A DNA stretch of 64,000 nt, taken from Aquila chrysaetos chrysaetos (Eukaryota; Chordata; Aves; Accipitriformes; Accipitridae). This document shows, piece by piece, positions 13,206-27,544 of this stretch. The notes beneath the pieces are model-generated. The model saw nothing but the letters and a program-made list of their open reading frames with translations. It ran no database searches and was not told where the DNA came from. The stretch spans positions 17,675,363 to 17,739,362 of the forward strand of contig NC_044005.1 of the NCBI RefSeq assembly GCF_900496995.4. Direction: 5' to 3'. Both the position numbers and the translations under genes were made by a program. The stretch's first letter is position 1; every line of letters starts with the position of its first letter.

Positions 13206-16200
13206 TCAGAGTAGAGGAAAAGTGCATGAGGTTGGAAGGAGGGCTTGTTGAGGAAGCCTGAGATATGGAGAACATTAGGTAGGCAGTAAGCTAACAGGCA
13301 GTCCTGGAGAGAAAGAACACGCAAAGCCAGAAGTGTGGAAAACACTCTTGGGATTTTCTGTTTACCTCAGTCCCTCAGTACCAGCAACAAGCACGCCTGT
13401 GATTGTGCCTATCAGATGGACAGTTTCTGTATCTCAGGAGCTGGCCTCTCCCCAGCGTTGTCCTTCCCCCAACGTGTATGTCCAGGGAGCAAGGGAGCAA
13501 TACGTTGGTTCCTGGTGCCCCTAAAGTGGTGAAGTAAGGTCAAACCGTGCTTGACTTTCTGGTTAGAAGGGTTGTGCAGCAGGACACCGAGGAGCCAGCA
13601 GTGGCATGTATGTAAGTCATCTGCAGATGAGCAATGCCAGAGTTTAGGAATAGCAGTGATAAAGCCTTGTAGATAATCAGAGATGGGACTACGCCTAAAG
13701 GAGGAGAGAAAACAGGAGGTACTGCTGCCAACAGTGTTGCTCCACCCAAAGGTTCCAGTTGAACAGGATATCCGCAAGTCCCTTCTGTGCTGTATGCAAC
13801 AAAAGGGTTTGCAGAAGGGAGTTAAAAGGAGAATGTCACAAAAATACTCAGCAGAACTCATAGGAAGTGCTGTAGGAAGTATGTGTGTATATATATATAT
13901 GTATACAGGTACGCATGCATACCTACATACCGTATGGCAGACGCCAAGAGATCTTAAGCAAAACTGAGCAACAGTGGGCAATGTTGGTGTGCCTGTGTAC
14001 CAGCATTTGTTGCAAGATGCAGGAGGGTAGAGCATCCAGAACATAATTTTCACTGTGGGCACCCTAAGGCAAGATATTGCAGTGGTAAAAGCTCCATAGA
14101 TGTTCTACAGTGCCCTCTGTATCCCTTCTCTCCTGGACTTCAAAAACAGTAGATGTGCAGCTATCTGACAATGGTACCACATGTTACTCCTTCCCAGTAG
14201 GCTGTTAGGAGCAAACTGAGACCTGTTGGTGACAAGCAAGATTCCTCATATACAGCCCAGCTCTGATTAGTTCATTCATACTGTGATGGTGTGGTTATCC
14301 AAATGGCAATCAAACTACACGTGTGTGATCAGCATCTTCATTATTGCCTCTGCATTTGTGTTGTGGTTTAAACTCTCATGCCAGATCTGATACAGGTTTC
14401 GCAAAAAACTGTGTATCACACATGGAATGAGTGGTGAGAGAGGAGTGTACTTCTCGTCCTTCACCATCTCTTTAAAAGTCTACTTTTTGGTGGGTTTGCT
14501 TGCTGATCTTCTGTTTAAGGCCACCTTATTCACTAGGCCACTGCTGTACTTCTTTATCACCCATAGTTTGATGTTCATGCATCAAATGATTGTAGGAAAC
14601 CTTTTTGACGAATGAAGACTGATGTAGCTCTGTTCTTATCACAGCAGTCTCTAGCTGCCAATGCTGGAGCCGAGTATCATCCTTTCACCTGAGAGTTGCA
14701 TCTCCTTTCCTCCTCTGGGAAGCAAAAGGGACCTTAGAACATGGTAAGATGTTGGGAAAGTGGCCAGATACTTTCTACTATTGAAGGAAAGAACTGAGAG
14801 CAAGGAAGAAGGCAAATGTTTCTATTGAAACTGCCTTACAGATCATCTTAATTTCGTGCATGCTCAGAAGGTCTGGTTACTTAAGTAGTTTTGGTGTGCC
14901 CAGGATAAACATCAGTTGGTGATGGCAGTGATTTGGTGTTTTGACAACTGTATGATGCTTCACTAGTGACGGGCATAGCTCTTATCACCAGACTTGACTT
15001 GTTTCATGGCTTTTGATGATAATATCAACAATGGGGGTGCTGAGAATTGCAAGCTTTTCCAAGTGGTATTGCCTGATGCATTTGATGCAAGATTTCAACC
15101 TACATGAAAATAGACTCATTTTCTCTAACAGTGTTTATTGGCTTTTTTCCCCATATCATGACATATTCTGCAGCCAATTGATAAAGCACTAAACAGAATA
15201 GGTTAAATTTTTGGAAGCCAGTGACAGCAAGGCTTTGAATGTTTTTGCTATTTGAAAGAGCAGAAAGAAAGATCAAATTACAGACATACAGGTCTAAGGA
15301 TCCTGAAAAATTGCACCCCTGGGGATATTTCTTAATATTAGGAGCAGTATGGAGAAAGCACACATTGCTTGCTTGCAGCGTCCAGCTCGCCATTCTCTGG
15401 GAGAAAAGCAAACATCAGAAAAAAAGCAGAGACAGATTTTCTGAGGCTGTGGTAAATGAGAAAAGTCCTAATCATCCTAGAGGATCACTCTAGCTGCAAG
15501 AGATAATCAGAAGCTGTTATAATGGCTTTAGGTCATTTTTTCTTTAAACTCCAACAGTCTAAGTCATAGCACAGAATTTAGCCCTCTGCTCATAGCTCTA
15601 ATGATGTCTCCTGGGATTCAACAGGTTTGCATGTGTATGCCTATGATGGATGAGTTAGGAAATAGGGCATGTCAGCCACTTGTGCACACAAGTACCTTCA
15701 CCGGGCAGACATACAGCTCCTGTGCCTGCCACATCAAGGGTTTTGAGCAAAGTTGGTGTAACTGGGAGGTTTGCACATAGCTGACAGTGCATGAGCAGTC
15801 CTGAGTTAGTTTTTCTGTGTCATTGAAAAAAAAACAAAACTCTGGAGAGGAAGCCTTTTTTTGCAGTAGCATAGTAGCATGACCTTCTTTGGCACGTGTG
15901 TAATCATGCATATACTGAATGTAAGGGTAGTGTATAAAGTGATGACAGCACAACTGACACTGTTATTCCCTGATTCAGACTGTATCATTTGTATTGGTGA
16001 GAAATCAGGAACTGAATCACTCCTGTTCTCTCTGAACTTTTGCAGTATTCCTTATTTGTAGTTGTTATGTCCCACATACGGTTGGCATAGACTGACTTTA
16101 GGAGGTAGCATAGTGTCAGTAGACAATACACATTCTTGCCATGGAGTATATTGCTTCTGGAGACTGGTGCCCTAAGTAGATGATTCATTTAATCTCTATT

Positions 16201-18042
16201 TGATATAGCCCAACCAGCTATATATAGCTGATTTGACGCAATCAGCTTTGTAACTAAAGAGTCTGGTTTCTTAAAAGTGATTAGACTTATCAGCTTGTTA
16301 ATTGTTTAGCCTCTAACTGCCTAAGAGAAAAGGTACATGAAAAAGAAAGGACTTCCCCGGCATAGATGGTAAACAGTAGTCTATGGTTAACACAATGGGA
16401 ACAATTTCTCTGTTTTCTGTAAGTTTCCAAGCACATGGTAGGGTTAGTGTATATCCTGAATAATGTATGGTTCCTTAATGACTGTAACACTGTATCCATA
16501 CGATATGTACTACATGCAGTAGTTGGTCTGTAGATCCCTGTGTGTTGTCCCTACATTTATGAAAGGCTAAAACAACAGAACTTTCTAGTGTGTTGTTCAG
16601 ACACTGTTTCTATAGAACCCATGTAGTGGTTGCCAGCTGCTTAGTGAAGATGCAAGCTCTTTCTGTTCATTTCCCACGTTCCTTACAATTCTGTATGGAC
16701 TTGGAGCTGACATAAGACCAATCATTCTGTGCATAAACAATATTTTAATTCCATCCAATGAAATGGCAATGGGTACTTGCTTGGAATCATGAATGCCTTC
16801 ATTATGTTGGTAGCCCCATCACTGTTAAGAGCAGCCTGGGCTTGGCTAATTATGGCATTGTCATTCAGCCTCAATTAATTAACTAATGTTTGTAGTCTGG
16901 GGGGGGGGGGGGAAGTCCTACATAAATGCTGACTGTTACTATTCTGAGGGAATAGCTCCTGGAGCAGCATTTAATTTGCTTTTATTAGTATTATGGTGAT
17001 GATTGATGTTTACAATTTGCATAGAATTTGCACAAAGCACTTGGCAAAATAGGTGCAAAATACCTGACCCAGTGAATTTGTAATCTAATTTTAGGCGGGT
17101 GCCACAAGAACTGAAAGGAATACAAAGATGAAGCTCAATGTAATAAGACCGTGTATTAAACAAGCTTTGCCATGTGTACTTCTTGTTCCTTCTCTCAGTT
17201 TACTTTCTTTAATAGCATGGAAAGTGTGGGGCCATAGGAAAGATCTAACTGAGCAAATAGTACGGTGTTGAACAAGGATATGATGACATCCCATCTACAT
17301 GCACAATGTGGAAAACAATAAAAATGCAATATAGGAAACAACAAAGTATTTAGCAAACCACAGAGGAGGAGAAAGTACACAGTATTCAGGGACCTTTTGG
17401 TGGTCCATTGCAGCAGTGCAAGAACTGGTCACATTCATGTTTCCTTTGACTGTCCTTCACTCACTGTCAAGCCTCAGCAAGGACGGAATTCTTACCAACG
17501 TTTGGCTGTGAAGGTGATAATCACAATAGCTGCCTGTAATATTCTTTATCAACAGGCAGGTAGGAATGAATCACAAAGATGCTTGCTCATCTGCATGTTG
17601 TTACTGCTTTCGAGTGTTTAAGGATGCCATCTTGCAATATTGGTAACAGTAATTTCCCTTTCTATCTTCAGTGAAATCAGACATGGTTCTTGTGCCATAT
17701 GTATTTAGCATACTTGCTCAAATTAGTTGCTCCTCGGGCCTTGCGTCTTGTACTGTGTAGTGGTATCTCATCACTGTTGTGGTTTTGACTTTGCTAATCA
17801 CAAATACACACACACAAAAGACTGTGCCTAAGAACTTTCCGTTTAATTAGACAAGAGAAAAAAGACTAACGTAGGCAGGCTGACGAGCAGCAGTGGCAGC
17901 AATGAGACCCTACTGACTAGTGTGATTTGCAGTGTTCTCACTGAATGAATGTCACAACCGTATGAACAGTGTAATTGCTCTTCTCTACCATAGAAGCCCT
18001 GTGACAAAGGAAAGTATAAGGAAGATTTAAAAAAGAACAACT
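13206..18042. other. Non-coding stretch, no gene seen
   Basis: No exon could be supported. A 216-codon minus-strand frame at 13412-14062 runs through a TA/TG microsatellite (about 13888-13905) and shows no domain, so it is not called. At about 16960-17100 the wording 'gcacaaagcacttggcaaaa' and 'tttgtaatctaatttta' hints at a very old interspersed repeat, unnamed here. A 14-base G run is listed separately. Confidence 0.6.
16899..16912 (+). repeat. Poly-G run (14 G)
   Basis: There are fourteen uninterrupted G residues on the + strand in otherwise AT-leaning DNA. Such runs are length-unstable and hard to sequence, so the exact count is uncertain. Confidence 0.9.
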
Positions 18043-19840
18043 AAATCATAGAATCATTTAGGTTGGAAAAGACCTTTAAGATCATCCAGTCCAACCATTA
18101 ACCTCACACTGCCAAGTCCACCACTAAACCATGTCCCTAAGTGCCACATCTACACGTCTTTTAAATACCTCCAGGGATGGTGACTCAGCCACTTCCCTAG
18201 ACAGCCTGTTCCAATGCTTGAAAACCCTTTCGGTGAAGAAATGTTTCCTAATATCCAATCTAAACCTCCCCTGGTGCAACTTGAGGCCATTTCCTCTTGT
18301 CCTATCACTTGTTACTCAGGAGAAGAGACTGACACCCACCTCGCTACAACCTGCTTTCAGGTAGTTGTAGAGAGCAAGAAGGTCTCCCCTCAGCCTCCTT
18401 TTCTCCAGGCTAAACAACCCCAGTTCCCTCAGCTGCTCCTCATAAGACTTGTGCTCTAAACCCTTCACCAGATTCATTGCTCTTCTCTGGACACGCTCCA
18501 GCACCTCAATGTCTTTCCTGGAGTGAGGGGCCCAAAACTGAACACAGTACTCCAGCTGCGGCCTCACCAGTGCCGAGTACAGGGGGACGATCACTTCCCT
18601 GCTCCTGCTGGCCACACTATTTCTGATACGGGCCAGGATGCCGTTGGCCTTCTTGGCACCTGGGCACACTGCCGGCTCATATTCAGCTGGCTGTTGACCA
18701 ACACCCCCAGGTCCTTTTCTGCCAGGCAGCTTTCCAGCCACTCTTCCCCACGCCTGTAGGGTTGCATGGGGTGGTTGTGATCCAAGCGCACGACCCGGCA
18801 CTTGGCCTTGTTGAACCTCACACAATTGGCCTCGGCCCATTGATCCAGCCTGTCCAGATCCCTCTGTCGAGCCTTCCTTCGTCAAGCAGATCAACACTCC
18901 TGCCCAACTTGGTGTCCTCTGCAAACTTACTGAGGGTGCACTCGATCCCCTTATCCAGATCGTTGATAAAGATATTAAACAGAACTGGCCCCAGTACTGA
19001 GCCTTGGGGAACACCACCTGTGACTGTCTGTCAACTGGATTTAACTCCATTCACCACCACTCTTTGGGCCCAGCCATCCAGCCAGAGTTTTACCCAGCAA
19101 AGGGTACGCCCGTCCAAGCCATGAGCAACCAGTTTCTCCAGGAGAATGCTGTGGGAAACGGTGTCAAAGGCTTTATTGATGTCTAGGTAGACAATATCCA
19201 CGGCCTTTCCCTCATCCACTAAGCGGGTCACCTTGTCATAGAAGGAGATCAGGTTAGTCAAGCAGGACCTGCCTTTCATAAACCCATGCAGACTGGGCCT
19301 GATCACCTGGTTGTCCTGAATGTGCCACGTGATGGCACTCAACATGATCTGCTCCATAGCCTTCCCTGGCACCGAGGTCAGACTGACAGACCTGTAGTTC
19401 CCCACATCCTCCTTCCGGCCCTTCTTGTAGATGGGCATCACATTTGCTAACCTCCAGTCAACTGGGACCTCCCCGGTTAGCTGGTAAATGATGGAAAGTG
19501 GCTTGGTGAGCACTTTGGCCTGCTGCCTCAGTACCCTTGGGTGGATCCCATCCAGCCCCATAGACTTGTGTGTGTCTAAGTGGTGTAGCAGGTCACTAAC
19601 CATTTCCCCTTGGATTATGGGGGCTTCATGCTGCTCCCCGTCCCTGCCTTCCAGCTCAGGGGGCTGGGTACCCAGAGAACAACTGGTCTTACTATTAAAG
19701 ACTGAGGCAAAGAAGGCATTAAGTACCTCGGCCTTCTGCTCTTCCTTTGTCACTATGTTTCCCCCCACATCCAATACAGGATGCAGATTCTCCTTTGCCC
19801 TCCTTTTCTTACTCATGTACTTATAAAAAGATTTTTTTAT
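18043..19840 (-). mobile_element. Long CR1 LINE copy, 5'-truncated, defective ORF2
   Basis: The element reads on the minus strand: its 3' tail is at the left ('aatcatagaatcattt' near 18045) and its truncated 5' end is near 19840. It covers much of the ORF2 reverse transcriptase. The frame 19816-19031 includes the RT motifs GLDGIHPRVLR, PIYKKGRKEDVGNYR and YLDINKAFDTV. The protein then breaks: downstream segments (MRFNKAKCR to CAQVP, then [21 protein letters not shown], then [19 protein letters not shown]) lie in other frames, so at least two frameshifts are present. The catalytic FADD box is in a shifted frame and reads FAED (complement of 18914-18925), with Glu for one Asp. The copy cannot mobilise itself. 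It is colinear, without indels, with the copy at 52376-54195 (offset 34335 bp). Confidence 0.95.
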
Positions 19841-22800
19841 TGTTCTTATGGCTAAATGGCTGTGTCAATAATTATAGGGAACTCCCTCAAAATGTTAGTG
19901 TCAAGGTGGGAGAATACATGAAAGTGCTTGTTTGAAAATGTAATATGGGAATGATGGGGAGATCCATAAGGGGTAAGAATTGTCCTTTGACACTGAATGA
20001 GAGATTTAGGGAGTAGAAAGACTAGAAAAGGCTCTGAAAAGATGATAAAGAGTTCATATTTGATATAATTAAAAGGAAGAGAGAGTGAAGAGATGCATGG
20101 GGAAGGACAGTGTGACATTTTTGAAAAATTCTTGCAGGAGTACATTTGTCAGGAACAGGAAAGGACTCGGTGGTATACTTGGGTAAAATTTTTGCTGTGC
20201 ACATGGACAACAATGGCAAAATATAGACATGTTACATAAAAAAAACATCTGCAGGACTTAAACTAGACTGCTTGTGTTAACTTTAAGGGGATCTGAGGAA
20301 TAGAAACAGGTTATGAGTCTTTCAGGCAAACATATTGTAATGGTGTCCAGACACATGTTTCCTGGGAGGAAAGACTAGGGCAGTTTTAATCTCCACGTTA
20401 GTTTTAGCTGGTGTGGTGTGTGCTTCCATGTCTTCTAGTAGCATCGTGTCCTCATGGCTGTGCAGACATTTCAGACTATAGCTGCCCCCGCTCTGATATG
20501 TACATGGTAGGCAGTAGTGAAAATTCCTTTTGAGGAATATTTAAGAATTTTTATTTTGCTGCACTGATTTCAATGTGGAATCTAGGTAATGAAGAGATGA
20601 CAGAGAGACAGGCTAAGATTTCAGCTTCGCTAAAAGGGGCAGACCTGAGATTCAGTAATAGTGTAGCTGCCTTTGTGGATGAAATATCCCAGGATGAGGC
20701 ACAGAGGAGAAGGAAAACCAAAGCCAGTATTCTTTAAAATCCCCATCAGAAATTGGAAGGGTGATTGTATAAGGTCACAGACAAGTTCTTCATGAGAGCG
20801 TATTTTCTTTACATCATGAACTCCCTATATTTGTATCTGAGATTACAAGCTTTTTTTTTAGCTTAGTGGTGATCATGATCTTCCTGTGATTTCCCTGGAT
20901 TCCCATGGGGTTGAAGTTCTTAAGGGTGATGGCACAAACACTGTAACAGAGGATGGTTAGACAGAGTTAATGTTAACGCACGTCCTGTACAGTAAAACAG
21001 ATCCTCTGAAGGAAAATTGGTTTCTCAAGAGAGCAAGCTTCCTGAAAACATATTTACTTAAACATGCTGTAGGAAAAGATTTAGAACACTGAGTCATCTG
21101 GAAGATGTAGAACAAATGGGGAAAATAAATGGGAACATCACCACGCCTTTGTCCAAATGTGATCCTAGTCTTCTTTAAAGGATTTTGGGTAGGGGAGGAT
21201 CCTGGGAATTGTGCACCACCAAGTACAATTTTTATACCAAGCAAGTTATTAGGAACTGTAATAAAGGATACAATTAGTGGACATAGAAATAATTATGATG
21301 TATGGTGGAAGAGCCAGCATAGTTTATTTATAAGTGAATCATGTTTCACAGAATAATAGATTTCGTTGACATACTCAAACTTCTAAAAATTATGTGACAG
21401 AATCTCTCAGTAAAGACATTCAATTTCTTTAAGCTGTTGTGAGTGAAGAGGTATGGACAATGTCTATCATGGCTCAGGTCTTCCATGTAAAACCTCTTAC
21501 AGGAGGAAGGGGAAGATTTGAGTAGGTGGGAGGGCAGGCAAGAGTGTAATTTGAAAGCCATCCCATTCCCTCCACTCAACCCATATTTCTCAGAATCTCT
21601 TTCCCTTCATGTTTTCTCTACTGCAAGAACTGAGGGGAGCCCAGGTAAATTACTAGGTGCCAGGTTTACAACAAGCAGAAGAAAATAGTTCCTCATGCAG
21701 CGCAGAATTAAATAGTGAAACTCCTTGTGACAAGATGCCAAAAGTATAAAGAGGTTCAGAAACTGTTTGGAAAAAAATCATATGCTTTTTATCTGTCAAG
21801 GGCTATTGAACTCTGGAGGCAACATCTGGCTCAGGAAATCCCTAAAATACTGATTGCCACAAGGTGGGAGGGAAGTGTCAGCCTTTAGTCGACCTCATTC
21901 TTATATTGTATCCCTAAAGAACCAATGCTAATCATAGTTAGAGACAGAATAGTGAGTTGCCTTTGACCTTACAAAATGTCAGTTGCATATTCTTAAAAGA
22001 AAGCAAATTCAAGTATAATATGAAGAAAAAAGAATTTAAGAAAAAAATGGAGCTGTTTGCTTGCTTTGTTTTTTTCACAAGTACTGACTAGGGGAGGAAC
22101 TGCTCAGATGCTCACTTCAGAAGGATGAAACAGCTTTGCTGAGCACAGACAGAGTCTCTGGGTTTCCCAAAGAAAGTGAGAATTAGCAGAAGAGGCATTA
22201 TATTTAGGAAGTTTTTCTTAGGATTTGTAACATCTGTGTTTTGCCTGTTAAGCAAAACAATGATGTGCAAGAGCTCAGTAAAACACTTCTATCTTGTTTA
22301 TCTTGTGCCTTTGGAATTCAACTGTAAACACAAATGCTTGTACAACCACTTAGAGTCTGGAAAATGGTATCCTTAAGTCACAGTAGAATTTTAAAGGTAT
22401 GTACATTTGGGACAGGCTAATGAGCTGTGGTGATGACTTGCATAGCACAAGTTTGCCTGAAGACCCAAAACTCAAGGGTGATGCACTGACTAGATTCCTC
22501 AAAGATTTGTTTAGCCAAAGACCAAGTGTTTTTGACTTCAGCTATCAGTTTGGTGAGTAGCCCAGAAGCAGATATTCAGCTAGACTTTGTTGCAGAGTGT
22601 CATCTTTGAGGGACATATTGAAGGAATAATTAAGGAGGTCAGAAAATAAACAGAGGAAATCATAGAAATCCAAAGAGAACAAGACTGTCTTTTGCCCTCA
22701 AGCCTTCGGATGCCCTATTCCTCACATTTTACTTAGTTTGTATTAATTTAGGGCTAAGTTCCTGCAGCTATGCAGAACCCATCACTCCTGCCCAAGTTTC

Positions 22801-25800
22801 CTGTTCATTACTAATGTTACTCTATCCAGCCTCTGAATCTGATTTCCTTCCTTGAAGGCCTGGTTTCCTTTGTTCTACTCTGCATTTCACACAGGGTAGT
22901 TATTCAGCTGGTTTCTTTAGACTTCATCCAACTAATTGTGCCAGAGCTCTTTGAATAGGTTATCATTAAAATTATAACAACCCATTATTGTGCTTTGTCT
23001 GGGAGGGATGTGATGCAGCCTTTGTAAACAAATCATGGATTCCCCATATAATGAGGCCTTTCGTGATTCAAGAGTTTCATAACAACTGTATAACATCAAC
23101 TAGAATGTATAAATTGTATACAGATTCCCCCGCTCCTTTCCCATAAATCACAGGTTACCAATGTACCTCTTGGCTACAGAAGAATTATTAAATATTCTGG
23201 TAAAAACAGCTTCAGTTGCAAAGGGAGGGAACCACACAAGGAGAGAAGCCCCAGGTAGAAACTATAAAGGTTGTGTTCAAAGAGCTTCAGAATGAAAAGA
23301 AGATGGAGTGATACTGATGAAACAAGCTGGCTCAGGGTGGGATGTTTTTATAATGGGAGTGGTCAAAGCAAGCTCATGCGAGGGAATAATCTGAGGGAGA
23401 GTGAGAAGTTATGCGTAGTAAAAGGGAAGTGATGAGGAAGTATATGATGGAGATCAGGAAAGACCATGCTATAAAAGCAGGTGGAGATTGGAGCATACAG
23501 GAAGAGGGAGCACCTCTTCCCCAGCTGTTTGCTTGTTATGAACGGACCTGAACAGTCTTGCTTTCTGTGCTTTCGGAGTAGCACCCCCATCTCTCCAGAT
23601 ACACAGCAGTCTCCACCAGAGTCCTATTGGTCTGGAGTTATCGCTCGTGAGAACCCTGCAGTCCTGTGTTCCTTTGTGTTAGGAAGCGTGTAGCATACTT
23701 CTGCTGTTACCATAATGCCAACAGGCAAGTTATGGGCATTTGCTGCATCAGTTGATATCTTTGGGCCTGGTGTTGTTTGTGCCTTATGTTGCTTTATCTC
23801 CTTTGAAGTTGGTATTGGCATGTATTTTTGCCATTTGTTTCTGTTGCGGGCTGTCTCTTGCGGCTTGACCTCTTTTCATGCTCCTTGGGCTGTGCCTTCC
23901 CCCATGACAAGGGTGTGGGCTGGCCTGTTAACTTGTGCCATAAACACATTCCTTCCTTCAGGGTGGTACTGAGGATGAAGCAAGAGGTTAATAGGAACTT
24001 TTTCAAATAGCTATGGAGTTTTGTCTGGCGGGATGCATGCTGTGCTGTTCTATCCTATCCTGCTGTACTGGCCCTGCATGCTTCACTTAAGTAAATCTCT
24101 CTCCAGTCATTGATGTGGGTGTGTCTGTCACTCCTGCATCAGGAGGGAGTTATCGCTGAGCCCTTCATCTATAGGTAGCAATTGCCAGTCTAACTGTAGA
24201 GCTTGAACTTGTCTCTGTGCTTGTTGCTTTATGCCCTTGTATTGACACAAAGCAGATGATTGTAGCTTTGTTGAGGTCATGGCAGGTTTTGTTCTCTTTG
24301 GCCTTCCATACTGTGAATCTCCACGTAGTTCAAAGGGGTTATTGCGTTCAGTGTTGTTGCGTCATGAAGTTTCCTGAATGACCAGACATTTGTTTGCTTT
24401 TCAGCCACAAAATTCCAGCTCAAAAAGAGAGAGTTCTTGGAACATACAAAACTAACCCACATGGAAAAAAAGTCAAGTTAGCAAGTGAAGGCAGTGATGT
24501 AGTTAGTTAGCCCGTTTAAGACTGTGTGGGCTGGAAGATTCAGGCATTCAAATAAACACTCTTTTACATTTCTGCTAATCCCTCTCTGCTCCCTCTTACT
24601 TTTTTTTCCCTGACTTCCTCCTCCTGTTAGCTACTAATTGGTGTAGTACTATACAGGGTATGACTTTGATCTGAGATATATATTGAGTAAGAAGTAGGTA
24701 AAACATAGTAACACATCACTCCAAAACCATTTGGAGTGGTTTCTTTCTGTGATTTTACTCTCTTTTCTGCCTAAAAATATCCTTTAAAGTTTAAGATGAT
24801 CCCTGCAACACTTATTAGCTGAGGTAGATGCTGTCTCAAGGGTTAAAACTATCTAAAGAGGAACTGCACACTGCCAAAAGGCTGGCCACCGGATTTTGAT
24901 CTTTAATTTTGATCTGCTTTTAGAACTAAATATCAACTGAATAAAACTTGAGGTGTGTGTATCAACAAAACCTGGCTGCAGGTAAGTTCAACTGCAAAGT
25001 GAGTTTACTACACAGATAAATGAATATGTATACTGATAAATGCACTCATTTTGTGCATGACTTGATTGGGTAATGTTTCACTTACAAATACAACTCTGTT
25101 TGAAAAAATAGAGCCTTTTTTAGAATCATGATGTTTTGTAAAAAAAAACCAAAACAAAACCCCAAATCCCAAACAGATAAAAAATACCCCCTCAGTGTTT
25201 TGCCTTTGGTGCATTTATGTAATAAAATATATATACGAATCATAAGAAAAATGAAAAATTATATAGTTTGCCTAGTTAACAGAGTTCCAGAGTCATAAAC
25301 TGGGTTTATCACAGAGGGTAGCGCTAGGTCATTCAGGGTGTAACTTTGTTTCAGTTTTGGAGGGGTCAGTACCACGGGCCTTGCACATCTCAGCTCTTTT
25401 TCATGCTAGGGACTTCTGAGTTCACAAAGATTTCAGAATCAAACATTTACTTTTGAAATTCAGACTGTGGATTTCTATTAGAAGAATTTAAAATTGGTTT
25501 TCAATTTTACTAGAACAGAAGATAATACATTGTTTCAAATAGCTCTTTGCTTAGAGCTAAATTTTCACATATGGCTTCTAACTTTTCAGTTGTTTGCAAC
25601 AGTGAAGTATCTTGCACTTTGTATAAACATTTCATTTGGTCTTTCATCAGGTACTGTTTCCTTGTTTTCCTTGAAGAGGGAAAGAATATCCATCTCCAGG
25701 CAACCCAAGGGATACCTGCATGGACAAATTACCATGAGGCAAGTTGGGGTGTGGATTTACAGCACGTTACCTACTCCACCCAATGGCTTCTCTTTATGGT

Positions 25801-27544
25801 ACATGTAAGGTCTTTGCCACCCATCCGTTGAGGTGCAAACTACATTATGCTCAATGGGGGTAAGATTACATGGGCACCTAAACAGTTGCTGCTAATGTAC
25901 TGTAATGTCACAATCTGTGTTATCTCTTAGCAGCTTGTTTGTGTGGTATACATTTACCATAGCAAAAGGTTGTACACAAACAGAAAGGGAGCTTAGAAGG
26001 GTATTACTTGCAACCCAGTACTCAGTATCGTCTTTGTAAGAGGCAAAATGTGTTTGTATTTGTGTGTGGTGTAGTGTATTTGTTATTGTGAAATTCCTTG
26101 GCAGGGTGAAATGTCCGCAGGCAGTATTTTGGGAAGACGTTTTAGCCAAATAGTATTTTATGTTGACTTTTTACTGAAATGTTTTTCTACACATAAGTTA
26201 GAGACATTGATTTATTCATTTATTGCAAGAAGACAAAGAATGTAGTTAATATTACACTTCATGCATTAATGAGAGATTTGGAGGGACTTCTGCCTCTAAA
26301 ACAGAGGGGAATATTTTATTTTTATCTTCTTTTACAAAGTTCTGCATTAGATTTAAAAAAAATAACAGGACTATGAACAGTTTGATGTTACTTTGTATAA
26401 ATATAAAACTGACTGTATGAAGTGTGGCTATCATTTTTAACCTCATATTCAAAAGCCCCTTGTCTTCTCTTTGTTTCCCCTCCTTCTAACTTTTTCCTTA
26501 TTTTTCTGTTATTTACTTTAACTTGCAGCCACTCACCTTTTCAGTGGTTCCACTTAGTTTTCACTTAAAATGTGTTTATACCACTTGCCCAATGTTGTTT
26601 GGTTCATCAAGCATGAGAGCAGAAATTATATAACATAGTAAAAGAAATCCAATTAAATCCATACCTATAGTTGTTAGTGCTGAAATGTCTGTATCTATGG
26701 CTTATTTATTAAACCCTATGATCTGTGGGTATCTAATTACTAGAACTGTATTTGTAATTTCAGATTTCCTTTCTCGTTTTATTTCTTTGTTCTCCTTTAC
26801 TTCTGAAAAATACAGAAAAATCTCAATAGAAATATTTTAATATTAGTGAATCCAATTCTTTAAAGCATTGGAACTACAGTTTTCAAGGAATGGATTTTTG
26901 AAAATGTTTATGCACATAAAAATGATTGCTCTTTCCTTCTAAAGTGCTTGAAATGGTTACAAGCCTGCATATAAGCTGATGAAAAATCAAATTTCTTTGT
27001 ATACTAAATACCTTTGAAAATCTGACTTCTTAGAACTCCATTCACTTTTGAAAATGGGTCATAGGTTCTGAAAACATTATGCCATTTCTGAAAATATTAC
27101 CTTATGCTTTCCCATCAACGTTTATCATGTTGAGCCAAATTGCAGAGACTGCTGACAATGGTTGCTCTATCTGAAGAATGTGTACTTTGGCAAGCACAGG
27201 TTTTCTTTTAGAAAAGTGCAAAAATTGGAATGGTATTTTTAGAGAAGCTATGAAGGGAATCCCGGTAAGTTTCCAAACCCATCGGGTAAGTACCTTAAAA
27301 CTGGCAGGAGTGAAGAACAAAATGTGTCTTTTAATGCTCGGAGTTATTTAGAAATATAAATTAATCATGACTTGATGTGAAAAAAGCACTGCCATTCCTT
27401 TTTATGTGTAATATACAGCCCATTTTCTCAAGGAGCTGGTAAAAACCAAGCCAGTAGTCCTGGAACTGATCTCACAACACAAGCAGGAGCTGCTGTCTGC
27501 TTTTTTTCTGTGTTGTATTATTTGCACTGGAGTATGAGTATACA
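19841..27544. other. Non-coding stretch, no gene seen
   Basis: No gene could be supported. Open frames are under 105 codons with no recognisable family, and no RNA gene was recognised. The stretch is moderately AT-rich throughout. Confidence 0.6.

Noticed and set aside
13412-14062. 216-codon open frame on the minus strand
   Set aside because: It runs through a TA/TG microsatellite, is rich in Cys and Ser with no domain, overlaps another long frame on the opposite strand, and has no splice or start context. It is most likely a chance open frame.
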